NCBI RefSeq assembly: GCF_001662485.1
Contig: NZ_JMTM01000007.1
Span: forward strand, 1-57,313
Direction of reading: 5' to 3'
Length of the DNA stretch: 57,313 bases
Source: Flavobacterium succinicans
GTDB lineage: Bacteria > Bacteroidota > Bacteroidia > Flavobacteriales > Flavobacteriaceae
In this document: piece by piece, positions 15,963-25,705 of the stretch
Layout: the number at the start of each line of letters is the position of its first letter
Position numbering within the stretch: position 1 is the first letter of the stretch
Program-made: the position numbers and the translations under genes
The notes under the pieces: model-generated
Seen by the model: the letters and a program-made list of their open reading frames with translations, nothing else
Database searches by the model: none
What the model was told of the DNA's origin: nothing

Positions 15963-16688
15963 CTATTGCTTTATCCATTTATTATTAATTATAGAAAGAA
16001 AAACATAAAAAAGAATCACCAAAGGAATCCCTAAAAACTGAAGTGTTACCAATAACAACAAAGAAACAATCAAAAAGAAAACGGTTAATTTATTATCTTG
16101 AATGGTCAACTTTTTTACTTTCAAAGAAAACAAAGGGATTTCGGCGTTCAGGATATAAGCACTTCCGATACTAATGGCTAAAAGCACTCCATAATTAGAC
16201 AATAATTCTAACATCAACAAAGAATCGAAATGACGAACAACCAGAGGCAAACTCAGAATAAACAACGCATTGGCTGGAGTAGGTAAACCTATAAAAGAGT
16301 CGGTTTGTCGCGTATCAATGTTAAAATTAGCCAATCGATAACAAGAACCCAAGGTGACCAAAAAACCTAAAAAGGCGAGCGCATATTGACCTGAAAACGG
16401 ATCATTAATTTGTAAACCAAAGGCTTCCAGCATCATATAAAACATTGCCAATCCAGGTACCACGCCGCTGGTCACCATATCCGCCAAAGAGTCCAATTGC
16501 AAACCTAATGGGCTAGCAACCTGAAACAAGCGCGCAAAAAATCCATCAAAAAAATCGAGAAAAATGCCCAAACACACAAAATAAAAGGCCATTTCGAATC
16601 GTTGTTGCACCACAAAAGTGACCGCAATACAACCACAAAATAAGTTTAGTAACGTAATAATGTTAGGAATGTGTTTTTTGAAAGACAT
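15963..16688 (-). CDS. pssA: CDP-diacylglycerol--serine O-phosphatidyltransferase
   Basis: Makes phosphatidylserine, precursor of phosphatidylethanolamine. The CDP-alcohol phosphatidyltransferase signature is complete: D48 G49, A52 R53, G62, D66, D70. The protein is a multi-pass membrane enzyme of 241 aa if started at ATG 16688 (MSFKKHIPN), which matches family N termini; an upstream in-frame start would add 28 unlikely residues. It lies 10 nt before the GH25 gene, so both probably form one transcript. Confidence 0.9.
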   Translation of the reverse strand: MSFKKHIPNIITLLNLFCGCIAVTFVVQQRFEMAFYFVCLGIFLDFFDGFFARLFQVASPLGLQLDSLADMVTSGVVPGLAMFYMMLEAFGLQINDPFSGQYALAFLGFLVTLGSCYRLANFNIDTRQTDSFIGLPTPANALFILSLPLVVRHFDSLLMLELLSNYGVLLAISIGSAYILNAEIPLFSLKVKKLTIQDNKLTVFFLIVSLLLLVTLQFLGIPLVILFYVFLSIINNKWIKQ

Positions 16689-16871
16689 TGGAATTGTATT
16701 AAAAATTGTAGTAACAAAAGTAAGATAATAAGTGAAAGAGAAGAACGTTTTTCTTAAGAGTTTCTGCGGCAATTTTTAAAGAAAACAGAATTCTGTTGAA
16801 AGTGAGGACTAAGCTCCCTAAAAAATTCTATTTTTGAAAAAAAATATTCATCCTAACTAGCCCCATAGCTT

Positions 16872-17942
16872 TTGAAAAAGATACTTTCGCTTTTTTTAGT
16901 ACTCTGTACTTGTTCCCTATGCTCACAAACCGTTCGTAAATACTCTAATGAGTTTTTAAGCATTGGTGTAGATGCCGCTGCTTTGGGGATGTCGAATACC
17001 GCGGTTTCTTTTACTAATGATGTCAATGCAGGCTATTGGAACCCTGCTGGTTTAACCCATCTCCAAGACCACCAAGTTGCCGCTATGCACGCCAATTATT
17101 TTGCCAACATTGCGCAATACGACTATTTGGCTTATGCCACGCCTATAGACGATAGAAGCAGCTGGGGAATTTCATTGATTCGTTTCGGGGTAGACGATAT
17201 CTTAAACACTACAGAACTCATAGACAATCAAGGCAATATCGATTACAATCGTATAAAACTATTCTCTACTGCCGATTATGGTTTTACCTTTTCTTATGCT
17301 CGAAAACTACCTGTACCCGGTTTTCAATTTGGCGTTAATTCCAAAGTGGTTCGCCGAATCATTGGAGATTTTGCCAATTCTTGGGGGTTTGGTTTTGATG
17401 TAGGCTTGCAATTCGAACGCAACCATTGGCAATTTGGTTTGCTTATTCGAGACCTAACCACCACTTACAATATCTGGAATATTGACGAAAAAAAATACCA
17501 AGCCATCTCCAATGCCATTCCGGGACAAAATCAAGAACTTCCTGAAAGCACTGAAATTACAGCCCCAAAAGCCCAACTTGGCATTTCTAAAAGATTCGTT
17601 TTTCACTATGACTATAGTCTATTAGCCGCTGCCAACCTCAACATGCGCTTTACCAAAACCAATGATATTATAGCTACTGATTTCGTGAGTATTGACCCTG
17701 CTCTAGGGTTCGAATTGGGCTATACGGATTTGGTTTTTCTGAGAGCAGGGGTGGGTAATTTTCAAAAAGTAACCCAATTAGACGCTAGCGAAAAAACAAA
17801 TTTTCAGCCCAATATTGGATTAGGATTTCAGTACAAAGGCATCCAAATAGATTATGCTTTGACGAATTTAGGCAATCAAGGTGTGGCTTTGTATTCGAAT
17901 ATTTTTTCGGTAAAAGTGGATTTGGGACAATTTAGAAGGTAA
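16872..17942 (+). CDS. PorV/PorQ-family outer-membrane barrel (type IX secretion-related)
   Basis: A 356-aa outer-membrane beta-barrel with a signal peptide (about 1-19). The start region after cleavage (FLSIGVDAAALGMSNTAVSFTNDVNAGYWNPAGL) carries the FadL-like 'A-x-G-M-x-N-T' and 'WNPAGL' hallmarks of PorV/PorQ proteins, which shuttle type IX cargo to the attachment complex. I think it is the paralogue annotated PorV2 in flavobacteria; PorQ is the alternative. The only full-length start is TTG 16872, with a TATTTTTG box at 16829-16836. Confidence 0.8.
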   Translation: MKKILSLFLVLCTCSLCSQTVRKYSNEFLSIGVDAAALGMSNTAVSFTNDVNAGYWNPAGLTHLQDHQVAAMHANYFANIAQYDYLAYATPIDDRSSWGISLIRFGVDDILNTTELIDNQGNIDYNRIKLFSTADYGFTFSYARKLPVPGFQFGVNSKVVRRIIGDFANSWGFGFDVGLQFERNHWQFGLLIRDLTTTYNIWNIDEKKYQAISNAIPGQNQELPESTEITAPKAQLGISKRFVFHYDYSLLAAANLNMRFTKTNDIIATDFVSIDPALGFELGYTDLVFLRAGVGNFQKVTQLDASEKTNFQPNIGLGFQYKGIQIDYALTNLGNQGVALYSNIFSVKVDLGQFRR

Positions 17943-18448
17943 TATTAGTTGTTCAATTTTAAGTTTTCGGTTATGAAGTTATGTGCTTAGTATTTTGTAT
18001 TCGTGTAGCTTTGTGGTAAAAATAGTGACCACAAGGAAAGCAACGTTTAAAACAATTAAAACAATCCTCCTTCTTTACGGTACCATAAAATGCGTTTTTT
18101 TTAAAACCATATAAGGCGAATAAGAACATGGGAGTTTAGCAAAAATGCATGGTTGAAAAATTTAAACGCAAAGGTCACAAAGATTTACGCAAAGTGCGCA
18201 AAGTTTTAAAAACAATTAATCTGTTAAACGATTAACCAAATTACTGCAAATCAGCAGCTAAAAACTTAACCGCAAAGGGCACAAAGTTTTACACAAAGTG
18301 CGCAAAGTTTTAAACCAATTAACCAGTTAAATAATTAACCAAATTACTGTAAATCCAAAACTACAACTTAAAAACATTTTTTCCTTGCGAATACCAACAA
18401 GTTAAGAGAATACGCTATTTTTACACCACTTACTAATTGCTTGTTTTT
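17943..18448. other. Intergenic region with repeats (506 bp)
   Basis: No gene found. It holds an AAACCATATAAGGCG phrase (about 18110), related to phrases in the 8.6-8.8 kb gap, and two copies of a GCAAAG-rich repeat (listed separately). Confidence 0.6.
18164..18375. repeat. Two direct copies of a ~104-bp GCAAAG-rich repeat
   Basis: Copies begin near 18167 and 18271. Shared phrases are CGCAAAG, AAGTGCGCAAAGTTTTAAA and ATTAACCAAATTACTG. A single degenerate relative occurs near 8711. I recall such phrases as common flavobacterial intergenic repeats. Confidence 0.7.
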
Positions 18449-19576
18449 ATGAAATGGATTCCTTCATCTGCTGTGCTAAATAAATTTTCATTATTCGTTG
18501 TTATCTTATGGAGCTCATGGACTTCCGCACAACTTTTGCCGCTTTCGCCTAAAGCGACCGTGAGTGTATTGACCTGTGCAACGGGGAATGAATCTTATTC
18601 TCTTTTCGGGCATACGGCGCTCCGAATTAGCGATCCTAGTCAATCCTTAGATGTAGTCTATAATTACGGTGCATTTGACTTTTCGACTCCTAATTTTGTG
18701 GCTAAATTTGCCAAAGGGGATCTTCAATATTTTGTGATCGCACACGCTTATTTGGACTTTATCAATCAGTACCAATACGAAGGAAGAAGCGTGTATGAAC
18801 AAAAATTGCGCATATCCACTCCTTTAAAACAGCGCCTTTTTGATCAACTCAACCAAACTCTACAATCAGAAGATCGCTTTTACACCTATAAATTCATTGA
18901 TAAAAACTGTACTACTATGGTAGTCGATTTACTTAACAATGCTCTAGGCGACCGAGTGATTACCAAAACTAATGCAACTGACACTACGTATCGCAGTGTT
19001 TTGTTTCCTTATTTCAATCATCATTTTTATGAGCAATTGGGTACCAGCATCATCTTTGGCACTAAAGTAGACGAAAAAGCTAGCACCTTGTTCCTTCCTT
19101 TTGAGTTGTTAGAAAGCCTCAAGGTTACTAAATTTAAGCAGCAAGCCCTCAGCGAACCTGTCGTTTCGCTTTTAACAATAGCTCCCATTACCCCTCATTC
19201 TTGGTGGAATAATGCTTATACCTATGGTGCTTTTTTGTTGTTGCTTGCCTTCTGGAAAAAAAGAAGTGTTACACTGGCATTTTTGACTTTGATGGGGATT
19301 TTAGGACTGTTCTTCCTTTTTATGGGTTGCTACTCTTTACATCCTGAATTAGCTAATAATTATAACACATTACTATTCAATCCATTACTAATTTTATTGG
19401 TCTTTTTTGTAGTTCAAAAAAACAAAAAAACCACGCAGTGGTTGGCTTATGTTATTTGGGGCTGCTTTTTGATTTACGCTATAATACTTCTTACTAAAGC
19501 TCCTTTTTTATTCTTATTGCCCTTGATTGGAATTACTTCTTTTCTGGTCTACAGAATACAACGAGGAACTAAATAG
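18449..19576 (+). CDS. DUF4105 (Lnb-like) membrane protein
   Basis: A 375-aa protein started at ATG 18449 (MKWIPSS); an in-frame TTG 12 nt upstream is less likely. It has a signal peptide (about 1-28), a periplasmic DUF4105 domain with YSLFGHTALRI (H55), YNYGAFDF and DKNC (C154), and four to five C-terminal membrane segments. The domain resembles the thiol-type acyltransferase fold of Lnb lipoprotein N-acyltransferases, where His and Cys are catalytic; activity here is inference. Convergent with the glycan locus. Confidence 0.82.
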   Translation: MKWIPSSAVLNKFSLFVVILWSSWTSAQLLPLSPKATVSVLTCATGNESYSLFGHTALRISDPSQSLDVVYNYGAFDFSTPNFVAKFAKGDLQYFVIAHAYLDFINQYQYEGRSVYEQKLRISTPLKQRLFDQLNQTLQSEDRFYTYKFIDKNCTTMVVDLLNNALGDRVITKTNATDTTYRSVLFPYFNHHFYEQLGTSIIFGTKVDEKASTLFLPFELLESLKVTKFKQQALSEPVVSLLTIAPITPHSWWNNAYTYGAFLLLLAFWKKRSVTLAFLTLMGILGLFFLFMGCYSLHPELANNYNTLLFNPLLILLVFFVVQKNKKTTQWLAYVIWGCFLIYAIILLTKAPFLFLLPLIGITSFLVYRIQRGTK

Positions 19577-19594
19577 TTGATTCAGGTGTTGGGA

Positions 19595-19672
19595 ATTTGG
19601 GAATTAGGATTGGGATTTAGAATTTGGGATTTGGGATTTGGGATTTGGAAGTTAGGATTTGGGAATCTTTCA
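19595..19672. repeat. Simple GGGATTT/GGAATTT repeat
   Basis: Short irregular tandem copies of GGGATTTGGGATTTGG in the gap between two convergent genes; no other content. Confidence 0.7.
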
Positions 19673-19713
19673 ATTCGACTTCTTACTTCTTACTCTTTTA
19701 AAATGTAAGATCC

Positions 19714-21105
19714 TTATTGTCCTCTGTAAAACAATACTGTAGAGATGGTTTTAAAAATGATACTAACATCAATAAAAATACTTCGATGTTTGATATAATA
19801 CAAATCATATTGCAATTTCACTAAACTCTCTTCTATAGACTCCCCATAATTATAATTCACCTGTGCCCATCCGGTAAGGCCTGGTTTAATGATGTGACGG
19901 GTTTCATAAAAAGGCATAATAGCTGATATTTCTTGCACAAACATAGGTCGCTCCGGGCGTGGACCAATCACCCCCATTTCGCCTTTTAGAATATTCAAAA
20001 ACTGTGGGATTTCATCAATACGGGTTTTTCTCAAGAATTTCCCAAAAGGAGTAACTCTAGCATCACCTATCGAAGAGAAGACTGCGCCGTGTTTTTCAGC
20101 ATTTTTTACCATACTTCTAAATTTATAGATTTTGAACAAAGCACCGTCTTTTCCTACTCTTTCCTGAGTATAAAACAAAGGCCCTTGGTTCCAAAACCAA
20201 TTGGCTACCACCAAAAAAGGAACAAGTAATGCTCCAATTACAATCCCTATAAACGAAAATAAAAGTTCAAATAAACGAACTTGATACAAATACAATTTAT
20301 TCTGATTACTTCTACTAAAAGGGAAAAAACGATAAAAATCTTCTGCTATTTGATGTACTGGTATGCGCTGTGTTTTATTTTCATACACATGAACATACTC
20401 TCTGATGCTCTTACCGGACTCAAGTAAATGCAATAATTGTTGGTATAATTCGGTTGTAATTCCATCTGTCTTTTGTGAAGCCACCACAATCTCGGAAACA
20501 CCACTTCTAGTGACAAATTTAGTTAACAGCGCTACTGGAATTTCTTTTTTAAGGGTACGCTTTTGCTCTTTTTTATTAGACAGGTCTGAATTTACAAAGC
20601 CTATGATTCTGTAATAGGGGTCGGCATCTTCTAAATCGACCACTAATTGCTCTAACTGTCCTTTATCACAAATCAACACTACATTTTGTACAAAACGATT
20701 GGTCGCTAAAAACTTTACATAAAAAAAACGCCAAAGATATAACGCTAAAAAAACTATCGCATAAAACCCTATCAACTGTAATCTACTTTCGGGTAAATGA
20801 GGGGATAAAAAAGGGGTTAATAAATAGACCAAAACAGTCGCGGTAGTCGTCAAAATGGTGCTTTTCAATACCTGAAACGGATGGCTAGCTACTTGAAGAT
20901 TGTACATTTCAAAAACAGCACCAAAGAGCAACAAATAAATAGCAAAAACTATTGGCCAATAATAGGTTGCCGCAGAAAAAACAAAATAAGTGAAATGAAA
21001 CACTTTCGATACCAAATACAAAGCTCCCAATACTACAAGAATATCGACTATAAGTAATAGAAACTTTCTTTCCGAAAGTTCGAAATGCATTCTTTTTTTA
21101 TTCAT
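19714..21105 (-). CDS. Polyprenyl-phosphate sugar-1-phosphate transferase (WcaJ/WbaP type)
   Basis: Probably starts the glycan by loading the first sugar phosphate onto undecaprenyl phosphate. The 463-aa protein has four to five N-terminal membrane segments, a cytosolic CoA-binding-like region, another hydrophobic hairpin (about 275-305) and a C-terminal bacterial sugar-transferase domain: QERVGKDG, FKIYKFRSM, RVTPFGKFLRKTRIDE, LPQ-like IPQFLN, GPRPERP and the GLTGWAQVNYNYG motif. It is the last gene of the minus-strand locus. Which sugar it loads (glucose, galactose or an amino sugar) is not decidable. Confidence 0.9.
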   Translation of the reverse strand: MNKKRMHFELSERKFLLLIVDILVVLGALYLVSKVFHFTYFVFSAATYYWPIVFAIYLLLFGAVFEMYNLQVASHPFQVLKSTILTTTATVLVYLLTPFLSPHLPESRLQLIGFYAIVFLALYLWRFFYVKFLATNRFVQNVVLICDKGQLEQLVVDLEDADPYYRIIGFVNSDLSNKKEQKRTLKKEIPVALLTKFVTRSGVSEIVVASQKTDGITTELYQQLLHLLESGKSIREYVHVYENKTQRIPVHQIAEDFYRFFPFSRSNQNKLYLYQVRLFELLFSFIGIVIGALLVPFLVVANWFWNQGPLFYTQERVGKDGALFKIYKFRSMVKNAEKHGAVFSSIGDARVTPFGKFLRKTRIDEIPQFLNILKGEMGVIGPRPERPMFVQEISAIMPFYETRHIIKPGLTGWAQVNYNYGESIEESLVKLQYDLYYIKHRSIFIDVSIIFKTISTVLFYRGQ

Positions 21106-21150
21106 AGACGGTCGTATTCGTACGCAAGTTACTCAATTTTACCCATATTA

Positions 21151-22164
21151 TCAGGGATTATTAAAAATTGTAAGCCATTTTTCTTTTACTTTTTCCCATT
21201 CATAACTTGACGCTTTCTCTCTTGCTTTTTTAGTAATTCCAATAAAAACTGAAGGATCTTTTACTATACTTTTAATGGTATTCCCCATGTCTTGTACCTC
21301 GTTGTCTCCCACCAAGAGTCCCTCTTCGCCATCTTCAATCAAAAAAGGAATTCCGCCTACGCTGGTGGAAACTACAGCCAATCCTAAACTCATGGCCTCA
21401 ATTACACTCACGGGCATATTATCAAAATGCGTGGTATTAATAAAAATATCATACTGCTCAGAAAGTACGCTCCATTCTGATCTAGACAATTGCCCCGGAA
21501 AAGTGACTTTTAAGCCTAGACCTTGGGCTAATTGTTTTGTTTTTTCAAGACTCCCATCTTTATCGGGTCCTACCATGCACAGTTCGGCATCGGGAAATTC
21601 TTCCACCAATTGAGCAAAAACGTTTACAGCCATCATCGGATTATACAATTCAGCAAAAGCGCGCACCCATAATAGTTTAGGCTTTACAAACGTTCTTTCT
21701 TTAAAAAAATAATGGCTCCCCTCTAAAGCATTTGGAATAAGCAATAGATTCGGACAAGCTAACGTCTCAAAAACTTGTAGGAGATAAGGTGAAGGACACA
21801 CATTGCGATACGCTTGATGAAAAAGCAATGTACAACTTTTAGGATTAGTTAGCCATCGTTGAGGCAAATTACCACCATGCAAAATAGGGATATACCTCAA
21901 ATTTCTAAGGTTGCATATTCGACTCACTACAAAAGCATACCAAAAATTAGTAGTACTGTAAGTATCAAGCAATACATAATCTACTTTTCGGGTAAAACAA
22001 GCGGTGCTCATCATGTCTAGTAGGCGCATGATCTTGTTAGATTTAGTAGATGCATAGCTAATTTTGAATCCTTCTTTTTCTAGTAAAGGCCCCAAAGTAT
22101 CAATAGCCGTTGGATTGGCTCCATTGCGTGCTAATTTATTTCCTATGTACAGCAGGTGCTTCAC
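21151..22164 (-). CDS. Glycosyltransferase family 4
   Basis: A 337-aa GT-B retaining transferase. The donor-binding domain shows MVGPDKDGS, SRSEWSVLSEQYD and the E-x7-E segment SVIEAMSLGLAVV, followed by VGGIPFLIEDGEEG. No signal peptide; expected at the cytosolic membrane face building the repeat unit. Its start overlaps the end of the O-antigen ligase gene by 29 nt, indicating translational coupling. Confidence 0.85.
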   Translation of the reverse strand: MKHLLYIGNKLARNGANPTAIDTLGPLLEKEGFKISYASTKSNKIMRLLDMMSTACFTRKVDYVLLDTYSTTNFWYAFVVSRICNLRNLRYIPILHGGNLPQRWLTNPKSCTLLFHQAYRNVCPSPYLLQVFETLACPNLLLIPNALEGSHYFFKERTFVKPKLLWVRAFAELYNPMMAVNVFAQLVEEFPDAELCMVGPDKDGSLEKTKQLAQGLGLKVTFPGQLSRSEWSVLSEQYDIFINTTHFDNMPVSVIEAMSLGLAVVSTSVGGIPFLIEDGEEGLLVGDNEVQDMGNTIKSIVKDPSVFIGITKKAREKASSYEWEKVKEKWLTIFNNP

Positions 22165-23476
22165 GATGAACTTTTAAAAGAGATAAGGCATAAACAAAGG
22201 CAGGCGCCGCCAAACGCATAGCCGCATGATTGATGGTCAATAACCAAAATATATAAAAAGAAAGCGCCAAAAGATTTTGCTGATCTACGGCAAATAAATA
22301 CAATGGTGTTAGCAGTAAAATCAACAGGCAAACTACACCCAAAGCACCATGTTCCGCCAGCATCCGTGTTATTTCATTATGAGAAGCAGCTTCAATTCCG
22401 GTTAGAGATTGTCGTAATTCTTTGTTCTTCCCTACACCAACCCCCAAAACTGGATTTTCGAAAAACATTTTAAGTTCAGTCTCCATCAAATATTCTCTTC
22501 CAGTCAGGATACTTTTTTTCTCTCGCCCTGAGGCATCCTGATTAGCATAGCGCTTATTGAGCAACCCATTGGTTTGAATTGAGCTGTAACTCCAAACCGC
22601 CAGCATTCCCAAAAAAGATAAAAGTATAATTCCTGCAATCTTAGGTTTGGTTTGAAAATTGGCTTGAAAATATAAAATCACTACTAACAAAAGAATCATC
22701 ACTACTCCAGTGTACACTCCCCCTCTAGAAAAGGTAACCAGGCCTCTAAAAGCAAAAACTACAACTAGACCGCCATTAATTAGTTGCAACAGGGCATTGG
22801 AAGAATTTAAGAGCAATTGGACAAAAAAGATAAATATCCCAAACCCCAAAATGGTGGAAACTTGATTGGGGCCAAATCCACCAGAAGTTTCAAAGTTAGA
22901 CTGCGTTCCTGTCACCACATCTTGAACGCTAGGACTATACACGTACAAATAAGCTATTAAACAAAGTAAAGGCAAAGAAAATGCAGTAACAACTCCTACT
23001 AATCGTTGAAAAGATATTTGCCGTTTAAAGCAATAAATAGCTGCAATCCCCAAACAAACGGGGCCTGATATATTAAATACTATGGCTTTTTTAACATCGG
23101 TAGTAATATCCAAAGTTATAGTTGAAAGCACCACGCTAGGCACTAAGAAGAACAAAAATAACCAATAGACTAAAGCGCTTCTAGAAAAACCAGCATATAG
23201 CATTCCCAAAAAAAGAAAAAGCATCACCAGATATTTCCCATATTCGTTGACAAAGGCACCTCCTGTCATTCGCAAAATAATTTCGGCACTAATCGCATAG
23301 GCCGCCATTAACAAGGCCTCATTGTTTCGGTTTTGACTTTGAACAATATAGTAGATCCCAAAAACAAGAATTGCAATGCCGTATACTTTACTCAATAACG
23401 GAATAGCAAATAGCGCCATACCCAAAAAAGCATGAAAGGCCAATAAAAACAGATATACTTTTTCTTCTTTTTTCAT
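22136..23476 (-). CDS. O-antigen ligase/polymerase-like membrane protein
   Basis: A 446-aa protein with about ten to twelve membrane segments and one large periplasmic loop (about 280-370). The loop contains LTGREYLMETELKMFFENPVLGVGVGKN and SHNEITRMLAEHG; the GVGxG plus H-N-E pattern is the signature of Wzy_C/O-antigen ligase proteins. It may join finished glycan to lipid A core (WaaL) or polymerise repeat units (Wzy); the two cannot be separated by sequence alone. It is 1 nt from the upstream GT4 gene. Confidence 0.85.
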   Translation of the reverse strand: MKKEEKVYLFLLAFHAFLGMALFAIPLLSKVYGIAILVFGIYYIVQSQNRNNEALLMAAYAISAEIILRMTGGAFVNEYGKYLVMLFLFLGMLYAGFSRSALVYWLFLFFLVPSVVLSTITLDITTDVKKAIVFNISGPVCLGIAAIYCFKRQISFQRLVGVVTAFSLPLLCLIAYLYVYSPSVQDVVTGTQSNFETSGGFGPNQVSTILGFGIFIFFVQLLLNSSNALLQLINGGLVVVFAFRGLVTFSRGGVYTGVVMILLLVVILYFQANFQTKPKIAGIILLSFLGMLAVWSYSSIQTNGLLNKRYANQDASGREKKSILTGREYLMETELKMFFENPVLGVGVGKNKELRQSLTGIEAASHNEITRMLAEHGALGVVCLLILLLTPLYLFAVDQQNLLALSFYIFWLLTINHAAMRLAAPAFVYALSLLKVHREAPAVHRK

Positions 23477-23477
23477 C

Positions 23478-24551
23478 TTATAGTGTTGCTAACCAGTTCA
23501 AATAGCGATTTACAATAGCCTCTGCCGCAAACTGTTCCTGAACCGTAGCGTAAAAAGCGGCTCCGGTTTGTTTTCGAAACGCCTCATTTTCAATCAAGCG
23601 CAGTAATGCATCAGTAAAAGCAGCAGTGTCGTTATTGGGAACCAACAAACCATTGGTTGGGTGCTGAATCATTTCGGGCAAGGCGCCAACAGCCGTAACC
23701 ACAACAGGTAATTGATGCATCCCATATTCCAACACCGATAACGGCAATCCCTCAGAAGCCGAAGTTAAAATCCCGATAGTCGCTTGTTGTAAAATAGCTG
23801 AGGTATCGGTTCTAGACCCGTACAAAAATACCTGATTTTGCAATGCTAACTCTTGAATTTTACTTTTAATTTCGGCAGCGTAGTCGTCCTCAAAATCTTT
23901 TCCTACCAAATGAAAGGTCCAGTCAGGGTGTGTTTTTTGTAATCGAACCGCCACCTCCAAAAGCAACAAATGGTTTTTTTGCATTCTCAAATTAGCCAAA
24001 CATACAATACGTTTATTATCCTTTCCAAGCAAAGTGGTATACCTTTCCTGATGGGTCGGTTTTTGTGAAAAATTAGGTAAATAGGTCGCATTTTTAACCT
24101 TAAGACGAGTTTGTGTCCATGTCTTAAGATTACTATTTACAGCAATCACTCCTGCAAAAAAAGGCGCTGTTATTTTTAGGACAAAAATGGGACGAGATAC
24201 TAAAAACTCATTATTCCCATAATGATCATGTCGAATCACTTTTAGCGAAGGAAGACTTAATTTTAAAAGAAAGGCTAAAAAAAATGAAGTGCTATGAGCA
24301 TGAACATGTGTCACTTTATGTTGTAACACGAAAGACCGCAAGCGCCTTAGCGCACCAAAATCTAGTGGTTTCTTTTTATGTAGAAAAAGATAAGCTACTT
24401 TGTCTCCGATTTGTGACACTAAAGGCCCTTCTTTTCGGGTAGCTACTAACATTGAAAACTCGATTTCATCCGCGAGCACATTGGCGTAATTCACCGCCAT
24501 CCGTTCAGCACCGCCGGCTTCTAAAGAATCTATAAGTTGTACAATGCGCAT
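23478..24551 (-). CDS. Glycosyltransferase family 4
   Basis: A 357-aa GT-B enzyme. The N terminus (LIDSLEAGGAERMAVNYA) is the classic GT4 acceptor-domain opening with the GGAER motif. The donor half has VCLANLRMQKNH, HLVGKDFEDDY, a YGSRTD segment and the E-x7-E region ASEGLPLSVLEYGMHQLPVV. A soluble cytosolic enzyme in the glycan assembly line. Confidence 0.88.
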   Translation of the reverse strand: MRIVQLIDSLEAGGAERMAVNYANVLADEIEFSMLVATRKEGPLVSQIGDKVAYLFLHKKKPLDFGALRRLRSFVLQHKVTHVHAHSTSFFLAFLLKLSLPSLKVIRHDHYGNNEFLVSRPIFVLKITAPFFAGVIAVNSNLKTWTQTRLKVKNATYLPNFSQKPTHQERYTTLLGKDNKRIVCLANLRMQKNHLLLLEVAVRLQKTHPDWTFHLVGKDFEDDYAAEIKSKIQELALQNQVFLYGSRTDTSAILQQATIGILTSASEGLPLSVLEYGMHQLPVVVTAVGALPEMIQHPTNGLLVPNNDTAAFTDALLRLIENEAFRKQTGAAFYATVQEQFAAEAIVNRYLNWLATL

Positions 24552-24589
24552 ATCTTATTTTTAATGTGAGTGGGACCGATGACTAAGCA

Positions 24590-25705
24590 TCACCGCAACA
24601 TTCTTTTAATTTCGTTTTCGAACCTATCCAAAGTATAGTGGCGAGACCAATTCGCTGCCGCAACTCTTTTATGCAAATACATATCTTGATATATAAACAT
24701 TGCCTCTAGTTGTGCTACATCAGCATTCAATTGCATATCTAATAAAACACCATATTCACCGTAGCCCAACATAAAGGGCACACAAGAAATGGGTGAAGCA
24801 ACAGGCACGCATCCCCAAAACATGCCTTCGGCCAAGGCTTTAGGCCATCCTTCACTTTGGGACGGCAACACTACAAAATGACTGTTTTGATAGGCTACTT
24901 TTACGGCTGCTTGCGATTGGTTCCCTTTTAAAGTAATCAAGGCTCCCAATTTGTTTTTTATGACATAGTCTTCGACAACCTTTCGCTCTGGCCCTTCGCC
25001 ATACAACTCCAAATGCACTTCATACCCTCTTTTAAACAAGGCTTCCACCAAAGCTACAGCATACATCGGACGTTTTCCTTGAGACAAGGTCCCTACAAAA
25101 ATAAACCGAATAGGTCTAACAAAAGTAAGTGTTTTTAGCGGTACTTTCTCCGCTTCCCAATAGGTGGCCGTAAAAAAGGGGTGAACATTTTTGCTGTTTC
25201 TCTCCCATTCGCCATACACCAATACTTGCATGTTTCGGGTTAAAAAGGTATTGCTCAAAATCCATTTTTGAACGCGATAACTCCACGGTTGTTTTGCTTT
25301 TGGATCCCAGTTGCCAGCATATTTTGCTGTTTTAGGTTTATTAGGGAACAAGATTTGCACCAAACACCCCAATAATCCAATATTGCCAGGACAACGCAAG
25401 TGAATATGATCCGCTTGGGACATGGCTTTGAAAATTTGCCAAACTATTCTTGGAAGGGCAAAGAAGGCCTTTAGTCTGGACTTCCAACTCAATACATCAA
25501 TCGTGTCAATTGGAAAAAAAGTAATCTTCTTATGACCATAAGCACTATCAATAGCTGTGGGCTCTTTTTCTTCAAGGGCTCCAACAACAAGTAAGTCCGT
25601 AACATATTTGGCCCAAACATTCATTTCTCGAACATAAGGAGCATAGGCAAAATATTCATTTCCCTGCTTCTTGTGAACGACGTGGGTGATGATGGCGAAT
25701 TTCAT
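24590..25705 (-). CDS. Glycosyltransferase family 4 (GT-B)
   Basis: A 371-aa transferase with FVGTLSQGKRPMYAVAL (start of the donor domain), LYGEGPERKVVEDY and the E-x7-E segment SEGWPKALAEGMFWGCVPV. Its 3' end is 38 nt from the next gene and its start overlaps the preceding GT2 gene by 4 nt, so the two are coupled. Donor and acceptor unknown. Confidence 0.85.
   Translation of the reverse strand: MKFAIITHVVHKKQGNEYFAYAPYVREMNVWAKYVTDLLVVGALEEKEPTAIDSAYGHKKITFFPIDTIDVLSWKSRLKAFFALPRIVWQIFKAMSQADHIHLRCPGNIGLLGCLVQILFPNKPKTAKYAGNWDPKAKQPWSYRVQKWILSNTFLTRNMQVLVYGEWERNSKNVHPFFTATYWEAEKVPLKTLTFVRPIRFIFVGTLSQGKRPMYAVALVEALFKRGYEVHLELYGEGPERKVVEDYVIKNKLGALITLKGNQSQAAVKVAYQNSHFVVLPSQSEGWPKALAEGMFWGCVPVASPISCVPFMLGYGEYGVLLDMQLNADVAQLEAMFIYQDMYLHKRVAAANWSRHYTLDRFENEIKRMLR

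Noticed and set aside
16689..16772. N-terminal extension of pssA by 28 residues
   Set aside because: The extension is not family-like, and the internal ATG at 16688 begins the conserved MSFKKHIPN start.
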